NCBI GenBank assembly: GCA_019120125.1
Contig: DWVR01000046.1
Coordinates: 33,149-97,148 of the forward strand
DNA length: 64,000 nucleotides
Direction: 5' to 3'
DNA from: Candidatus Phocaeicola excrementigallinarum
GTDB taxonomy: Bacteria; Bacteroidota; Bacteroidia; Bacteroidales; Bacteroidaceae
In this document: in pieces, positions 19,062 through 30,378 of the stretch
How positions within the stretch are numbered: the stretch's first letter is position 1
How the letters are laid out: each line of letters begins with the position of its first letter
The notes under the pieces: generated by a model
Seen by the model: the letters and a program-made list of their open reading frames with translations, nothing else
What the model was told of the DNA's origin: nothing
Database searches by the model: none
Translations under genes and position numbers: made by a program

Positions 19062-20426
19062 TCAGGCCACGGACCGCTCTTTGGCCACGATGACATTCAG
19101 ACGACGGTACACGTACACAAAAGCCGGAATCAGGAAAAGATTGGCAAAGAGCCAGGCGGTAGGGTCACCGAAACATACCCCCCAGAATCCCCAAAGCGGC
19201 ACGATGACCACACTGACAAGCACGCGCGCCACCATCTCGGACACCCCCGAGAACATGGCGAGCCGGGTATAGCCGGCTCCCTGAATGGAATAGCGCAGGA
19301 TGCTCAATGAGCCCAGCAGAATGAAAAACGACACATTGATGTGCAGAAACAGGGCGGTATCGGCAATGATTTCCGTCTCACCGGGCGCAATGAACAGCAG
19401 GGCGAACTTGTCTGCAGACACCCAGATGACGGCAGCCACCGCAAGCGAGTAGACCAGCATCATCCATGTGGCCGACTTGATGCCCATCCAGATGCGGTCA
19501 GGCTTCCCTGCCCCGTAGTTCTGTCCCGAATAGGTGGCCATCGCCATACCCAGGCTGTCGAGCGGACACATCACGAACATCTTGATGCGCATGGCCGCGG
19601 TGAAAGCCGCCACACAAGCGGTTCCCAACGCGTTGTTCGCACTCTGAAGCATGATGCTGCCGATGGCGGTAATGGAGAACTGCAGTCCCATAGGCACGCC
19701 GATATAAAGCAGCTGTCTGGCCAGTTCGGGACGGAAACGGCGGTCGGAAGGACGGGTCCTGAGCACATCGAACCTGCGGTACATGTAGAAATAGCACAAC
19801 AGTGCCGACAAGCCTTGCGAGAATACGGTGGCCACGGCCGCCCCGACCACTCCCCAACCGAGCACAAGTATGCAGAACAAGTCGAGCAGGATGTTGAGCA
19901 CGGCCGAAAAGAGCAGGAACCAGAACGGGGTCTTGCTGTCGCCCAATGCCCGGATAATGCTGGAAAGAAGGTTGTAGTAGAACGTGCAGGGGACACCGAT
20001 AAAGGTGATCAGCAGATACGCATAGGCTCCCTCGAAAATATTGTCAGGGGTCTGCATGGCGCGCAGGATAAAGGCACAAAGCAGACTGGTGACCACGGCA
20101 ATGGCGACGGACATCACCGCAGCCAGCCTCAGGCTGACCGACACGTAACGCCGCAAAGTGACATAATCGCGTGCGCCGAACTTCTGGGCCACCGGTATAC
20201 TGAAACCTCCGCAACAGCCGTTGCAGAAACCGAGAATCAGGAAAACCACGGAAGTGCTCGCCCCCACCGAAGCCAGGGCGTCAATCCCCAGGAACTTTCC
20301 GACTATCGCAGCATCGGCCAACGAATAAGTCTGCTGCAGGACATTCCCCATCAACAAAGGAAAAGTGAAATTCAGAATCAACGGCAGGCTGGGACCCGAC
20401 GTCATCTCTCTCGTTGTTTGTGCCAT
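19062..20426 (-). CDS. MATE-family efflux transporter
   Basis: PLLMGNVLQQTYSLADAAIVGKFLG...; 12-TM profile. Confidence 0.9.
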   Translation of the reverse strand: MAQTTREMTSGPSLPLILNFTFPLLMGNVLQQTYSLADAAIVGKFLGIDALASVGASTSVVFLILGFCNGCCGGFSIPVAQKFGARDYVTLRRYVSVSLRLAAVMSVAIAVVTSLLCAFILRAMQTPDNIFEGAYAYLLITFIGVPCTFYYNLLSSIIRALGDSKTPFWFLLFSAVLNILLDLFCILVLGWGVVGAAVATVFSQGLSALLCYFYMYRRFDVLRTRPSDRRFRPELARQLLYIGVPMGLQFSITAIGSIMLQSANNALGTACVAAFTAAMRIKMFVMCPLDSLGMAMATYSGQNYGAGKPDRIWMGIKSATWMMLVYSLAVAAVIWVSADKFALLFIAPGETEIIADTALFLHINVSFFILLGSLSILRYSIQGAGYTRLAMFSGVSEMVARVLVSVVIVPLWGFWGVCFGDPTAWLFANLFLIPAFVYVYRRLNVIVAKERSVA

Positions 20427-20767
20427 AATCCTTTCGCTAAAACCATGCGAAATTACAAGAAAGCCATGAAACCGAATACGGCATGATATGTTAATTCATG
20501 CAAGCACCCGCTTTTTCTTGCCTTATGTCAAGCATGACGGACAGGCACGATAAAAAACTGTTCCCCGACTCACGTCGAAGAACAGCCACAACACAAACAC
20601 AAAATAAAACACGACAAAACTACTATACGCGACCGCCGTTCCCACCTGCGGCAGGAACACGCCTTATGTATATTCACATACCCACAACACGCTTACGGTA
20701 CGCACATTCATAAAACGTAAAAAGAACATTTTATGTTCGCATATTCAGAATATATACTGTCCCTTTA

Positions 20768-21802
20768 TCACATAATTCCTTTTTCGCGGAGATGCAACTG
20801 CCACTTCCATGCCGTGAGCAGCGTATCTTCCAACGAAGTGTCGGCCTTCCAGCCAAGCTCCGTGTTCGCATAGGCCGGATCAGCCCATACCTTCTCTATG
20901 TCACCGGCACGACGGCCTGTGATCTGATAGTTCAGCTTCACGCCTGTGGCAGCCTCGAAAGCATGGATAAGCTCAAGCACTGACACGCCGCGTCCCGTAC
21001 CGATATTGAACACCTCCACTTTGTCCTTCTGCCTGTTGTCAAGGATACGGTTCATTGCCGTAACGTGTGCCTTGGCCAGATCGACCACATAAATATAGTC
21101 GCGGATGCAGGAACCGTCGGGAGTGTCATAGTCATCGCCGAACACACTCAGTTTCTCGCGGATGCCGATGGCGGTCTGAGTCAGATAAGGAATCAGGTTC
21201 TGCGGAACGCCGTTGGGCAGCTCACCGATAAGCGCTGTAGGATGCGCGCCGATCGGATTGAAGTAACGCAACAGGATGGCGTGGATGGGCGAGCCGGAAG
21301 CCACGGTGTCACGGATAATCTCCTCGTTCACCTGCTTGGTGTTTCCATACGGAGACTCCGCTTTCTTGATAGGAGCCTGCTCGGTCACAGGCAATATGTC
21401 CGGCTGGCCGTAAACGGTGCACGAGGAAGAGAAGATGATGCCCTTCACTCCATGCTTCGGCATCAGCTCCAGTATGTTGATCAGCGACACAAGGTTGTTG
21501 CGGTAATACAGCAAAGGCTTCTGAACAGACTCGCCCACCGCCTTACTGGCGGCGAAATGAATAATGCCTTCGATGCCGGGGTATTTGGCAAACACACCGT
21601 CCAACGCCGCATAATCCAGACAGTCCACCTTCTCAAACACAGGACGTTCGCCCGTAATCTGCTCGATGCTGTCCACCACATCCGCACGCGAGTTGGAAAG
21701 ATTGTCCACTATGATCACTTCGTAACCGTTGTTCTGCAGTTCAACGACCGTATGGGAACCGATGTATCCGGTTCCGCCTGTCACAAGAATTCTTCTTTTC
21801 AT
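20768..21802 (-). CDS. galE: UDP-glucose 4-epimerase
   Basis: RILVTGGTGYIGSHTVVELQNNGYEVIIVDNLSNS. Confidence 0.95.
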   Translation of the reverse strand: MKRRILVTGGTGYIGSHTVVELQNNGYEVIIVDNLSNSRADVVDSIEQITGERPVFEKVDCLDYAALDGVFAKYPGIEGIIHFAASKAVGESVQKPLLYYRNNLVSLINILELMPKHGVKGIIFSSSCTVYGQPDILPVTEQAPIKKAESPYGNTKQVNEEIIRDTVASGSPIHAILLRYFNPIGAHPTALIGELPNGVPQNLIPYLTQTAIGIREKLSVFGDDYDTPDGSCIRDYIYVVDLAKAHVTAMNRILDNRQKDKVEVFNIGTGRGVSVLELIHAFEAATGVKLNYQITGRRAGDIEKVWADPAYANTELGWKADTSLEDTLLTAWKWQLHLREKGIM

Positions 21803-21986
21803 AACAATCAGATATTTCTGTCTTTTTTATCCTTAAAAAATCAAAGTTGATTACAATGCTTGAGCAAATATAGGAAATTTGATTGAATAAACCACTCGTT
21901 TTCCAAAGAAAGTGAATCAAATTACACATTTTAAGCATTCATAATCAGTCATCTTCACAAACAGGATTCCGCGGAACCCGCGCCAC

Positions 21987-22589
21987 TCATCCCAAGCCGA
22001 ACAACGCCGCCAGCCCCTTGTCCACTCCGGAGAATCCCATGAACGCCATGGCCAGCAGTCCGGCCGTCACCAGAGCGACAGACATTCCCTGCATCCCTTT
22101 GGGGATATTCACCAGACTGAGCTGTTCACGGATGCCGGCGAACACTATCAGCGCCAGCGCAAAGCCCAATGCCGTGGAAAAAGCGTACACCACGCCTGTC
22201 AGCAGGTCGAAGTCTTTCTGGATCACCAGAATGGCCACACCCAGAATGCAGCAGTTGGTCGTGATCAGCGGAAGGAAAACGCCCAATGCCTGATACAGGG
22301 CCGGAGAGACTTTCTTCAGAATGATCTCCACCATCTGCACCAGAGCCGCAATGACCAGAATGAACGCGATGGTCTGCATATAGGCCAGCCCGAACGGGTC
22401 GAGCACAAATTTCTGGATCACATAAGTCACAATGGTAGAAAGGGTCAGCACGAAAGCCACTGCCGCTCCCATGCCCATAGCCGTCTCCACTTTCTTCGAC
22501 ACGCCCAGAAACGGACAGATGCCGAGAAATTGCGACAGCACGATGTTGTTCACGAATATCGCCGTGATAAATATCAGTATATATTCCAT
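21987..22589 (-). CDS. rnfA: Rnf electron transport complex subunit A
   Basis: MEYILIFITAIFVNNIVLSQFLGICPFLGVSKK. Confidence 0.93.
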   Translation of the reverse strand: MEYILIFITAIFVNNIVLSQFLGICPFLGVSKKVETAMGMGAAVAFVLTLSTIVTYVIQKFVLDPFGLAYMQTIAFILVIAALVQMVEIILKKVSPALYQALGVFLPLITTNCCILGVAILVIQKDFDLLTGVVYAFSTALGFALALIVFAGIREQLSLVNIPKGMQGMSVALVTAGLLAMAFMGFSGVDKGLAALFGLG

Positions 22590-22603
22590 AATCCTCTGTT
22601 CTT

Positions 22604-23194
22604 TTAAGATTCAGACTTCCTCAAACGGTTCACGATGGCAATCAGATAGCCCAAGGCGATGAAAGCACCGGGAGCCAGCACGAATATCAGCATGCCGTAT
22701 TCCTCAGACATAAGGGAGAAGCCGAACACCTTTCCCGTTCCCAGAAACTCACGCACGCCGCCCAGAAGGGTCAGGGCGATGGTAAATCCCAGACCGATGC
22801 CCAGGCCGTCGAAAAACGAGGCTACAGGGCCGTTCTTGCAGGCAAACGCCTCGGCACGTCCCAGCAGGATGCAGTTGACCACAATCAGCGGGATGAAGAG
22901 TCCCAGGGTGGCGTAAAGCGCGGGCACGTATGCCTGCATCACCATCTGCAGCACCGTCACGAAAGAAGCGATCACCACCACGAAGATAGGGATGCGCACC
23001 ATGTCGGGCACCAGGTTCTTGATGGCTGAGATCACCACGTTCGAGCAGATAAGCACGAACATCGTGGCCAGTCCCATCCCCATTCCGTTCAGGGCCGACG
23101 AAGTGGTCCCCAATGTCGGACACATGCCCAGCAACAACACGAACGTAGGATTCTCCTTGACAATCCCGTTCAGCAATACCTTGAAATTATTCAT
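22604..23194 (-). CDS. rnfE: Rnf electron transport complex subunit E
   Basis: MNNFKVLLNGIVKENPTFVLLLGMCPTLGTT; start trimmed. Confidence 0.92.
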   Translation of the reverse strand: MNNFKVLLNGIVKENPTFVLLLGMCPTLGTTSSALNGMGMGLATMFVLICSNVVISAIKNLVPDMVRIPIFVVVIASFVTVLQMVMQAYVPALYATLGLFIPLIVVNCILLGRAEAFACKNGPVASFFDGLGIGLGFTIALTLLGGVREFLGTGKVFGFSLMSEEYGMLIFVLAPGAFIALGYLIAIVNRLRKSES

Positions 23195-23876
23195 AGTCAC
23201 CTCCTTCCTGTTCTGCCTGCGCGCTCGCGCCGCTCGAGGCGTCCGTCTCCTGACTTTCATCCGCCGGTTCTTCCACCTGCTGCGAAGCGCCGCTCGAAGT
23301 GTCCACATCCTGCCGCATATACACCGCATACGCGTTGTTCACCGCCTGCAGGAACGCACGGGTGGTGATGGTCGATGCGGTAATGGCGTCAATCTGCCCT
23401 CCGTCCTTGGTGACGGCCAGCGGAGCCTGACCGGGATTCTTGCCCGTAATGTCGCCTTTTCCGCCTTTCTTGAACCAGTCGGCCGCCTTGGAACCCAGTC
23501 CCGGAGTCTCCGCATGGCTCAGCAGCGAATAGTCGATGATGTTTCCTTCGGCGTCGAAACCCACCAGTACGGTCAGCGGGCCTCCGAAACCGTTGGCCGA
23601 TGACTCGACCGCCGCCCCGACAAACTTGCCGTCCCTGGTGGCACGATAGATCTTATAGACCACTCCGTCCGCTTCCACCTCCTCGGGTGCCTCGGCCGGA
23701 TTGTTGTCGAATCCGGGGACAACCAGTGCGATGGCGTCGCTCAGCGTCTTGGAGCTGGCCTGCGCAATCGGGCCGGCCGTCACATCGTTGACCCAGCCCA
23801 GCAAGGCTCCCGCCACGACAGAAAATCCCGTCAGCGACAGAAGCATGTTCTTCAATGATGATTCCAGTTTTTTCAT
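23187..23876 (-). CDS. rnfG: Rnf electron transport complex subunit G
   Basis: N-terminal TM; flavinylation-type motif DAITASTITTRAF. Confidence 0.9.
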   Translation of the reverse strand: MKKLESSLKNMLLSLTGFSVVAGALLGWVNDVTAGPIAQASSKTLSDAIALVVPGFDNNPAEAPEEVEADGVVYKIYRATRDGKFVGAAVESSANGFGGPLTVLVGFDAEGNIIDYSLLSHAETPGLGSKAADWFKKGGKGDITGKNPGQAPLAVTKDGGQIDAITASTITTRAFLQAVNNAYAVYMRQDVDTSSGASQQVEEPADESQETDASSGASAQAEQEGGDYE

Positions 23877-24862
23877 TTCTTCACTACCTCCCCGAATCGT
23901 TTTGGTTTACAATATGTATTGATAAGCGGAGTGAACGCGTTCATGATGAAGATGGCGAACGACATCCCTTCCGGATAAGAGCCGAACACACGGATCACGA
24001 CGGTCAGGAAACCGATGGCCACTCCGTAGATCACCATTCCCTTATGGGTCATGGGCGAAGTCACATAGTCGGTGGCCATGAAGATGGCGCCCAGCATCAG
24101 ACCGCCCGTGAAGAGATGGGCCAGCGGCGAGGCGTAGACCGTGGGATCGGACAGGTGCATCAGTCCCGTAAACACAAAGACCGTGGCCAGGATGGAGACC
24201 GGAATATGCCACGTGATGATTTTCTTCCAGAGCATATAAGCCAGTCCCAGCAGCAGGGCCAGCGCGCTGATCTCACCGATACATCCGGGATTGTTTCCCA
24301 AAAACAGGTCGAGACTGCCCGGAAGCCGGTCCAATGCACCCGTATCGCCATGTATGGCCTGTTTCATCAGAGCAAGCGGTGTGGCGGCCGTCTCCGCATC
24401 GGTATAGCTCGCAAGCTGTCCGGGCACAGGCCACGAGGTCATCTGCACCGGAAACGAGATGAGCAGGAAGATACGTCCCGCCAGAGCCGGATTGAACGGA
24501 TTGCAGCCCAGCCCGCCGAAAGTCATCTTGGCGATGCCGACAGACACCAGTGCGCCGATGACGATAATCCAGAGAGGAAGGTTGGAGGGAAGGTTGAAGG
24601 CCAGCAGCACACCGGTCACCGCCGCCGATCCGTCCATAATGGTGGAACGCTCACGGCGCAGGATATATTTCGTGATGGACCACTCGAAAAACACGCACGC
24701 CGCCACCGAGGTCAGCGTAACAGCCACAGCCCCCAGACCGAACATGTAGAATGACACCAGCAGGGCAGGCACCAGCGCGACAAGCACGCCGTACATGTTT
24801 TTCTGCACACTGTCGCCGCCATGCACGTGGGGGGATAAAGATACAATCAGTTTATTTGCCAT
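23873..24862 (-). CDS. rnfD: Rnf electron transport complex subunit D
   Basis: MANKLIVSLSPHVHGGDSVQKNMYGVLVALVPAL; NqrB/RnfD TM profile. Confidence 0.93.
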   Translation of the reverse strand: MANKLIVSLSPHVHGGDSVQKNMYGVLVALVPALLVSFYMFGLGAVAVTLTSVAACVFFEWSITKYILRRERSTIMDGSAAVTGVLLAFNLPSNLPLWIIVIGALVSVGIAKMTFGGLGCNPFNPALAGRIFLLISFPVQMTSWPVPGQLASYTDAETAATPLALMKQAIHGDTGALDRLPGSLDLFLGNNPGCIGEISALALLLGLAYMLWKKIITWHIPVSILATVFVFTGLMHLSDPTVYASPLAHLFTGGLMLGAIFMATDYVTSPMTHKGMVIYGVAIGFLTVVIRVFGSYPEGMSFAIFIMNAFTPLINTYCKPKRFGEVVKK

Positions 24863-24875
24863 AATGAACAATCAT

Positions 24876-26213
24876 TTATTTTTTCGCGTTGCGTGCACGG
24901 ATGATTCCGCCCACTTTATTCTTACCTAAACGGATATAGTCGAGCATGGGACGATGCGAGGGACAGGTGAACTGGCACGAGCCACACTCGATGCACGACA
25001 TGATATGCTCGCGCTCCACACGCTCCCAGTCGCCATGCGCCGAACAGGTGGCCAGCAGATAAGGCTCCAGCCCCATCGCACAGACGCTGACGCATTTGGC
25101 ACAGTGGATGCATGGCTGGGGAGCAGAACGTCTCGCCTCTTTCCCGTTCATCACCAGCACTCCGGAGCTTCCCTTGCACACCGGGACCTCTACCGTGGCC
25201 AGTGCCTTTCCCATCATCGGGCCGCCGCCTATCACCTTCCCCGTATCTTCGGGCAGTCCGCCGGCCGCATCAATGAGCTGGCTCATCGGCGTACCCAGCC
25301 GGACCCGGAAATTCGACGGGTCGGCCAGCGACTTGCCGGTCACCGTCACCACCCGCTCTATCAGCGGCTTGTTTTTCTGCACCGCCTCGTAAACGGCAAA
25401 TGCGGTCCCCACGTTCTGCACCACCGCACCTACATGGACAGGCAATGCGGGAGGGTCCGGCACCTGACGCCGGATAACGGCGTCAATCAGCTGCTTCTCG
25501 CCTCCTTGCGGATATTTCACCTTGAGCGGCACCACCTCGACGCCCGGATAAGCGGCCGCCCTTTCCGCCATCTTCCGGATGGCGTCCGGCTTGTTGTTCT
25601 CGATGCCGATGTAAGCCTTGTCCACCTTCACCGCCCTCATGAGCAGGGTCACCCCCACCAGAATCTCGTCGGTCTTTTCCAGCATCAGCCGATGGTCGGC
25701 CGTCAGATAAGGCTCGCATTCCACTCCGTTGATGATGACACACTCCGCCCTTGTTCCCGGGGGAGGGGTCAGCTTGACATAAGTGGGGAAACACGCGCCT
25801 CCCATGCCCACCACTCCGGCTTCCTTGACTTTCCGAATGATTTCTTCGGGAGAAAGCGTACATTCACTTACCAGCGTATCGCTCCGGTCGATGCCCTCTT
25901 CCCATTCGTCGCCTTCCACGTCAATGAAGATGGCCGGCTTGCGGTAGCCGCTCGCATCGACCACACTGTCTATCTTGTTCACCTTGCCCGACACGGACGA
26001 AAAGACGGACGCCGACACGAAACCTCCGGCTTCGGCTATCTTGGTCCCCACCTTCACCGTATCGCCCCGCCTGACCACGGGCACGGCCGGCGCGCCGATA
26101 TGCTGCGACAAGGGAAACACGGCTTGTTTGGGAAGCTCCGCCGCCCGGATGGGCTTCCCGGCCGACAGCTTGTTTTCTTCAGGATGGACTCCACCTATTC
26201 TAAATGTTCTCAC
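24876..26213 (-). CDS. rnfC: Rnf electron transport complex subunit C
   Basis: GGVHPEENK...; two CxxCxxC 4Fe-4S motifs. Confidence 0.93.
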   Translation of the reverse strand: MRTFRIGGVHPEENKLSAGKPIRAAELPKQAVFPLSQHIGAPAVPVVRRGDTVKVGTKIAEAGGFVSASVFSSVSGKVNKIDSVVDASGYRKPAIFIDVEGDEWEEGIDRSDTLVSECTLSPEEIIRKVKEAGVVGMGGACFPTYVKLTPPPGTRAECVIINGVECEPYLTADHRLMLEKTDEILVGVTLLMRAVKVDKAYIGIENNKPDAIRKMAERAAAYPGVEVVPLKVKYPQGGEKQLIDAVIRRQVPDPPALPVHVGAVVQNVGTAFAVYEAVQKNKPLIERVVTVTGKSLADPSNFRVRLGTPMSQLIDAAGGLPEDTGKVIGGGPMMGKALATVEVPVCKGSSGVLVMNGKEARRSAPQPCIHCAKCVSVCAMGLEPYLLATCSAHGDWERVEREHIMSCIECGSCQFTCPSHRPMLDYIRLGKNKVGGIIRARNAKK

Positions 26214-26332
26214 AGTCTTTGTATTTTAGGTTTATTGTTCCGGAATATGCCAATGCCTGCAAGACTCTTCACCATCGCCCGGAATGGCAGGACAGTGAAG
26301 CGCTTTCCGACATATTTCAGGAAACGGATTTC

Positions 26333-27178
26333 TTAATTCTCAGCTTCGGCCTTCACCTTTCTCGGAGGGAAATTCACCGCCACAATGGCGCCTTGCGGAC
26401 ATTCCATCTCGCATTTGCGGCACGACTTGCATTTGGCCGGGTCGATATAGGCCAGATTGTTCTCCACCGTAACCGCATCAAACGGACAGACTTTCACGCA
26501 CTTGCCGCAACCGATGCAGGCCACCGCACAGGCTTTGCGCGCCACGGCCCCCTTATCCTTGTTGACGCACCCCACGTAAACCCGGCGGTTGTTCTTTCCT
26601 CTGGGACGAAGCTCGATGATGTTCCGCGGACAAGCGGCGGCACATGCACCGCAAGCGGTACACAAGTCCTCGTCCACCTCAGGAAGTCCCGTCTCCGGAT
26701 TCATGCGGATACCGCCGAACTGACAGGCTTCCGCACAGTCGCCGCAGCCCAGGCAGCCGGACGTGCACCCCGTCTCGCCGCCATAAGTGGAGTGGGCCAC
26801 CGCACACGAGCGCACACCGTCATATTCCGTCAGCCGCGGACGGTTGGCACACGTACCGTTGCACCTCACCACCGCGACGCGGGGTTCGGCCGCCACGGCT
26901 TCCAGTCCCAGAATGGCGGCCACTTTCTCCATGGTAGCCTGTCCTCCCACCGGACACAGCTTTCCCTCCAGCGAACCGGCCTTGACACAGGCGGCCGCAA
27001 ATCCGGAACACCCGGGATAGCCGCAACCGCCGCAATTGGCCTGAGGCAGAGCTTCCGCCACCTGACCGATACGAGGATCTTCATACACAGCGAATTTCTT
27101 GGAAGCCACATACAGGACGACCGCGGAGACCAGTCCGATGGATCCCAATGACACCACTGCTATTAGAATGAGATTCAT
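26333..27178 (-). CDS. rnfB: Rnf electron transport complex subunit B
   Basis: N-terminal TM, ANCGGCGYPGCSGFA, multiple ferredoxin motifs. Confidence 0.93.
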   Translation of the reverse strand: MNLILIAVVSLGSIGLVSAVVLYVASKKFAVYEDPRIGQVAEALPQANCGGCGYPGCSGFAAACVKAGSLEGKLCPVGGQATMEKVAAILGLEAVAAEPRVAVVRCNGTCANRPRLTEYDGVRSCAVAHSTYGGETGCTSGCLGCGDCAEACQFGGIRMNPETGLPEVDEDLCTACGACAAACPRNIIELRPRGKNNRRVYVGCVNKDKGAVARKACAVACIGCGKCVKVCPFDAVTVENNLAYIDPAKCKSCRKCEMECPQGAIVAVNFPPRKVKAEAEN

Positions 27179-27191
27179 AGATAATTGGTTA

Positions 27192-27617
27192 TTAGTTGAT
27201 TACTGATTCCAAGGTAAATACAAAAGTCCGTTTCAGGCGTTTCCGGCACAGATATAGCACCATATAATAAGGTATCAGCATGCCCAAGGCCACCAGAGCG
27301 GACAAAGGCTCGTCCCCTCCGCTGACCGACATGGACGCGAACAATGCCGCCAGCACCACCGCAAACGGGCAGACAAAGGCCCAAAAGACAGCTTTCATTC
27401 CTAACGATGCCGCTCCGGCTATCACCACCTGCTGCCCGGCACGGCATCCCAGCATCCTGCCGTTATACACGTCTATCAGTTTTTCCCGAGATTCCGCCAC
27501 ACTGCAATGCGACTTCACGCTACAGGCCGCACAAGCTGAAGTCTGCACGATCCTCACCTTCAGCCAAGGACCGTCCGTGTTTTCCACAATACCCGTATGT
27601 TTGATTTTGTCGGCCAT
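27192..27617 (-). CDS. SoxR-reducing system RseC-family protein
   Basis: Cys motif CAACSVKSHC and two TMs; first gene of the rnf operon. Confidence 0.85.
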   Translation of the reverse strand: MADKIKHTGIVENTDGPWLKVRIVQTSACAACSVKSHCSVAESREKLIDVYNGRMLGCRAGQQVVIAGAASLGMKAVFWAFVCPFAVVLAALFASMSVSGGDEPLSALVALGMLIPYYMVLYLCRKRLKRTFVFTLESVIN

Positions 27618-27801
27618 TTTGCAAACTCCACATTACAGTGCAATGGCAAATGTAACATAAAAAATGTTTCGCAAGCAATATAAACGGGAAAAAAATTGCA
27701 TGGACAGCGGAAAATCATCAACTGTCCCGTATTTGTGTAAGCTTAACCAAGCTAGGATCTTTCGCCACAAAATACAAAAAATCCCCAACTTTTCAGACCT
27801 T

Positions 27802-27886
27802 AAAAAACGCCTTGACGTTTTGGTCAAAACGTCAAGGCGTTTTAAGTGAAACGTCGAAGCGTTTTTAAAAAACGTCTAGACGTTTT
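27802..27886 (-). repeat. Modular 4 x ~22-bp palindromic intergenic repeat, copy B
   Basis: On - strand: AAAACGTCTAGACGTTTTTTA-AAAACGCTTCGACGTTTCACTT-AAAACGCCTTGACGTTTTGACC-AAAACGTCAAGGCGTTTTTTA. Confidence 0.9.
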
Positions 27887-27898
27887 CGGGGGAGTATC

Positions 27899-29680
27899 CT
27901 AATCCAGTTTCAGCACCGCCAGGAAGGCCTTCTGGGGCACTTCCACCGTACCGATCTGCTTCATGCGCTTCTTTCCGCGCTTCTGCTTCTCCAGCAGCTT
28001 GCGCTTACGGCTCACGTCACCGCCGTAACACTTGGCCGTCACGTCCTTGCGCACGGCCTTGATGGTCTCGCGCGCGATGATCTTCGAACCGATGGCCGCC
28101 TGAATGGCGATCTCGAACTGCTGGCGCGGAATCAGTTCCTTCAGCTTCTCGCACATGCGCCGTCCCAGCTCGTACGCATTGTCAAAATGAGTCAGCGTGG
28201 AAAGCGCGTCCACCGACTCGCCGTTGAGCAGGATGTCGAGCTTCACCAGCTTCGACGGACGGAAGCCTGCCTGATGGTAGTCGAACGAGGCATAACCCTT
28301 GGAAAGACTCTTCAGTTTGTCGTAGAAGTCAATCACAATCTCACCCAAAGGCATCTTGTAGTGCAGCTCCACACGGTTGCCCGAAATATAGTCCTGACGC
28401 ACCAGCTCGCCACGCTTGCCCAGACACAGGGTCATGATGGGACCGATGTAGTCGGTGGTGGTGATGATGGAAGCGTCGATATACGGCTCTTCGATATGGT
28501 CGATGAGTGTCGGGTCGGGCATTCCGCCGGGGTTGTGCACCTCCTGCACCCCGCCCTGCTTGTCGTACACCATATACGACACGTTGGGCACGGTGGTGAT
28601 GACACTCATGTCGAACTCACGGTCCAGACGCTCCTGGATGATTTCCATGTGGAGCAGGCCCAGGAATCCGCAGCGGAACCCGAAACCGAGCGCCAACGAC
28701 GATTCCGGCTGGAAAGTCAGCGAGGCGTCATTGAGCTGGAGCTTCTCGAGCGAGGCGCGCAGATTCTCGTAATCCTCCGCCTCGATAGGATAGACTCCGG
28801 CGAACACCATCGGCTTCACCTCCTCGAATCCGGCAATCGCCTTCTCGCACGGACGGCCGACATGCGTGATGGTATCGCCCACCTTCACCTCGCGCGAGGT
28901 CTTGATGCCCGAGATGATGTAGCCCACGTCGCCCGTGCGCAGCTCCTTGCGCGGCACCATGTCCATCTTCAGCACCCCCACCTCGTCGGCGTCGTATTCC
29001 TTTCCGGTGTTGAAGAACTTCACGTGGTCGCCCGTGCGGATCACTCCGTTCTCCACCTTGAAATAGGCGATGATGCCACGGAACGAGTTGAACACGGAGT
29101 CGAATATCAATGCCTGGAGAGGCGCGTTCTCGTCGCCTGTAGGACAAGGGATACGGTCCACCACGGCATCCAGGATCTCCTTCACGCCCATTCCGGTCTT
29201 TCCCGACGCGCGGATAATCTCCTCGCGCTTGCATCCCAGCAGGTCGATGATCTCGTCCTCCACCTCATCGGGCATCGCACTGTCCATGTCACACTTGTTC
29301 ATCACCGGAATGATTTCCAGATCGTGTTCCAGAGCCATGTAAAGGTTCGAGATGGTCTGCGCCTGCACGCCCTGCGAGGCATCCACCACGAGCAGGGCAC
29401 CCTCGCACGCCGCGATGGAGCGTGAAACCTCGTAAGAGAAGTCCACGTGTCCCGGAGTGTCGATCAGGTTGAGTACATATTTCTCGCCGTCGCGGGCATA
29501 TTCCATCTGGATGGCATGGCTCTTGATGGTGATGCCGCGCTCGCGTTCCAGATCCATGTCGTCGAGCATCTGTCCTTCGGTAATCTTGATGGTGTCCGTG
29601 TACTCCAGCAGACGGTCCGCCAGCGTTGACTTCCCATGGTCGATATGGGCGATAATGCAAAAATTTCTTATATTCTTCAT
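27899..29680 (-). CDS. lepA: Elongation factor 4
   Basis: [29 protein letters not shown]-terminal [25 protein letters not shown]. Confidence 0.96.
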   Translation of the reverse strand: MKNIRNFCIIAHIDHGKSTLADRLLEYTDTIKITEGQMLDDMDLERERGITIKSHAIQMEYARDGEKYVLNLIDTPGHVDFSYEVSRSIAACEGALLVVDASQGVQAQTISNLYMALEHDLEIIPVMNKCDMDSAMPDEVEDEIIDLLGCKREEIIRASGKTGMGVKEILDAVVDRIPCPTGDENAPLQALIFDSVFNSFRGIIAYFKVENGVIRTGDHVKFFNTGKEYDADEVGVLKMDMVPRKELRTGDVGYIISGIKTSREVKVGDTITHVGRPCEKAIAGFEEVKPMVFAGVYPIEAEDYENLRASLEKLQLNDASLTFQPESSLALGFGFRCGFLGLLHMEIIQERLDREFDMSVITTVPNVSYMVYDKQGGVQEVHNPGGMPDPTLIDHIEEPYIDASIITTTDYIGPIMTLCLGKRGELVRQDYISGNRVELHYKMPLGEIVIDFYDKLKSLSKGYASFDYHQAGFRPSKLVKLDILLNGESVDALSTLTHFDNAYELGRRMCEKLKELIPRQQFEIAIQAAIGSKIIARETIKAVRKDVTAKCYGGDVSRKRKLLEKQKRGKKRMKQIGTVEVPQKAFLAVLKLD

Positions 29681-29775
29681 GTATAGTCGTGTAACGTTAC
29701 TGAAATTATTGCGCAAAGGTATGAAAAAAATAAGATTTTTCCGTATGTTTGCCGACAAAACCAATTTTGACAAAT

Positions 29776-30366
29776 ATGAAAAAGAAATGGATTACTCCTG
29801 TGATTATTGTGGCAGTCATCGTCATGCTGGTTGCCTGGTGTGCATCTTCGTATAACTCGCTCGTGGCCCAGGAAGAAGGGGTCAGCACCGCGTGGAGCAA
29901 CGTGGAGAACCAGTACCAGCGCCGTTCGGACCTGATTCCGAATCTGGTGAATACGGTGAAAGGATATGCCGCACACGAGAAGGAAACACTCGATGCGGTG
30001 GTGTCGGCACGCGCGAAGGCCACGCAGACACACATCGACCCCGACAATCTCACTCCTGAAAACATAGCCGCCTACCAGCAGGCACAAAATGCCGTGGGAA
30101 GCGCGTTGAGCCGTCTGCTGGTCACCGTGGAAAGATACCCCGACCTGAAGGCGAACGAGAACTTCAAGGAACTTCAGGCCCAGCTGGAAGGCACGGAAAA
30201 CCGCATCAGTGTGGAACGCCGCAAGTTCAACGAGGTGGCACGCATGTTCAATACCGACATCCGCCGTTTCCCGAAAAATATCATCGCCGGCATGTTCGGC
30301 TTCGAGAAACGCCCGTACTTCGAGGCACAGGAAGGCAGCGAGAAAGCTCCTGAAGTGAAGTTCTAA
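29776..30366 (+). CDS. lemA: LemA-family protein
   Basis: N-terminal [42 protein letters not shown]. Confidence 0.93.
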   Translation: MKKKWITPVIIVAVIVMLVAWCASSYNSLVAQEEGVSTAWSNVENQYQRRSDLIPNLVNTVKGYAAHEKETLDAVVSARAKATQTHIDPDNLTPENIAAYQQAQNAVGSALSRLLVTVERYPDLKANENFKELQAQLEGTENRISVERRKFNEVARMFNTDIRRFPKNIIAGMFGFEKRPYFEAQEGSEKAPEVKF

Positions 30367-30378
30367 CGCAACGGACCA

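Noticed and set aside
20498-20713. 71-aa ORF between the MATE and galE genes
   Set aside because: Low-complexity composition, no promoter or conserved motif visible.
24954-26336. 460-aa + strand ORF opposite rnfC (and similar long antisense ORFs at 28187, 31063, 32665, 59193)
   Set aside because: Mirror frames of strongly supported genes, no domain content.
21987-27617. Rnf cluster as an unusual respiratory system
   Set aside because: RseC-RnfBCDGEA arrangement is standard in Bacteroidales.
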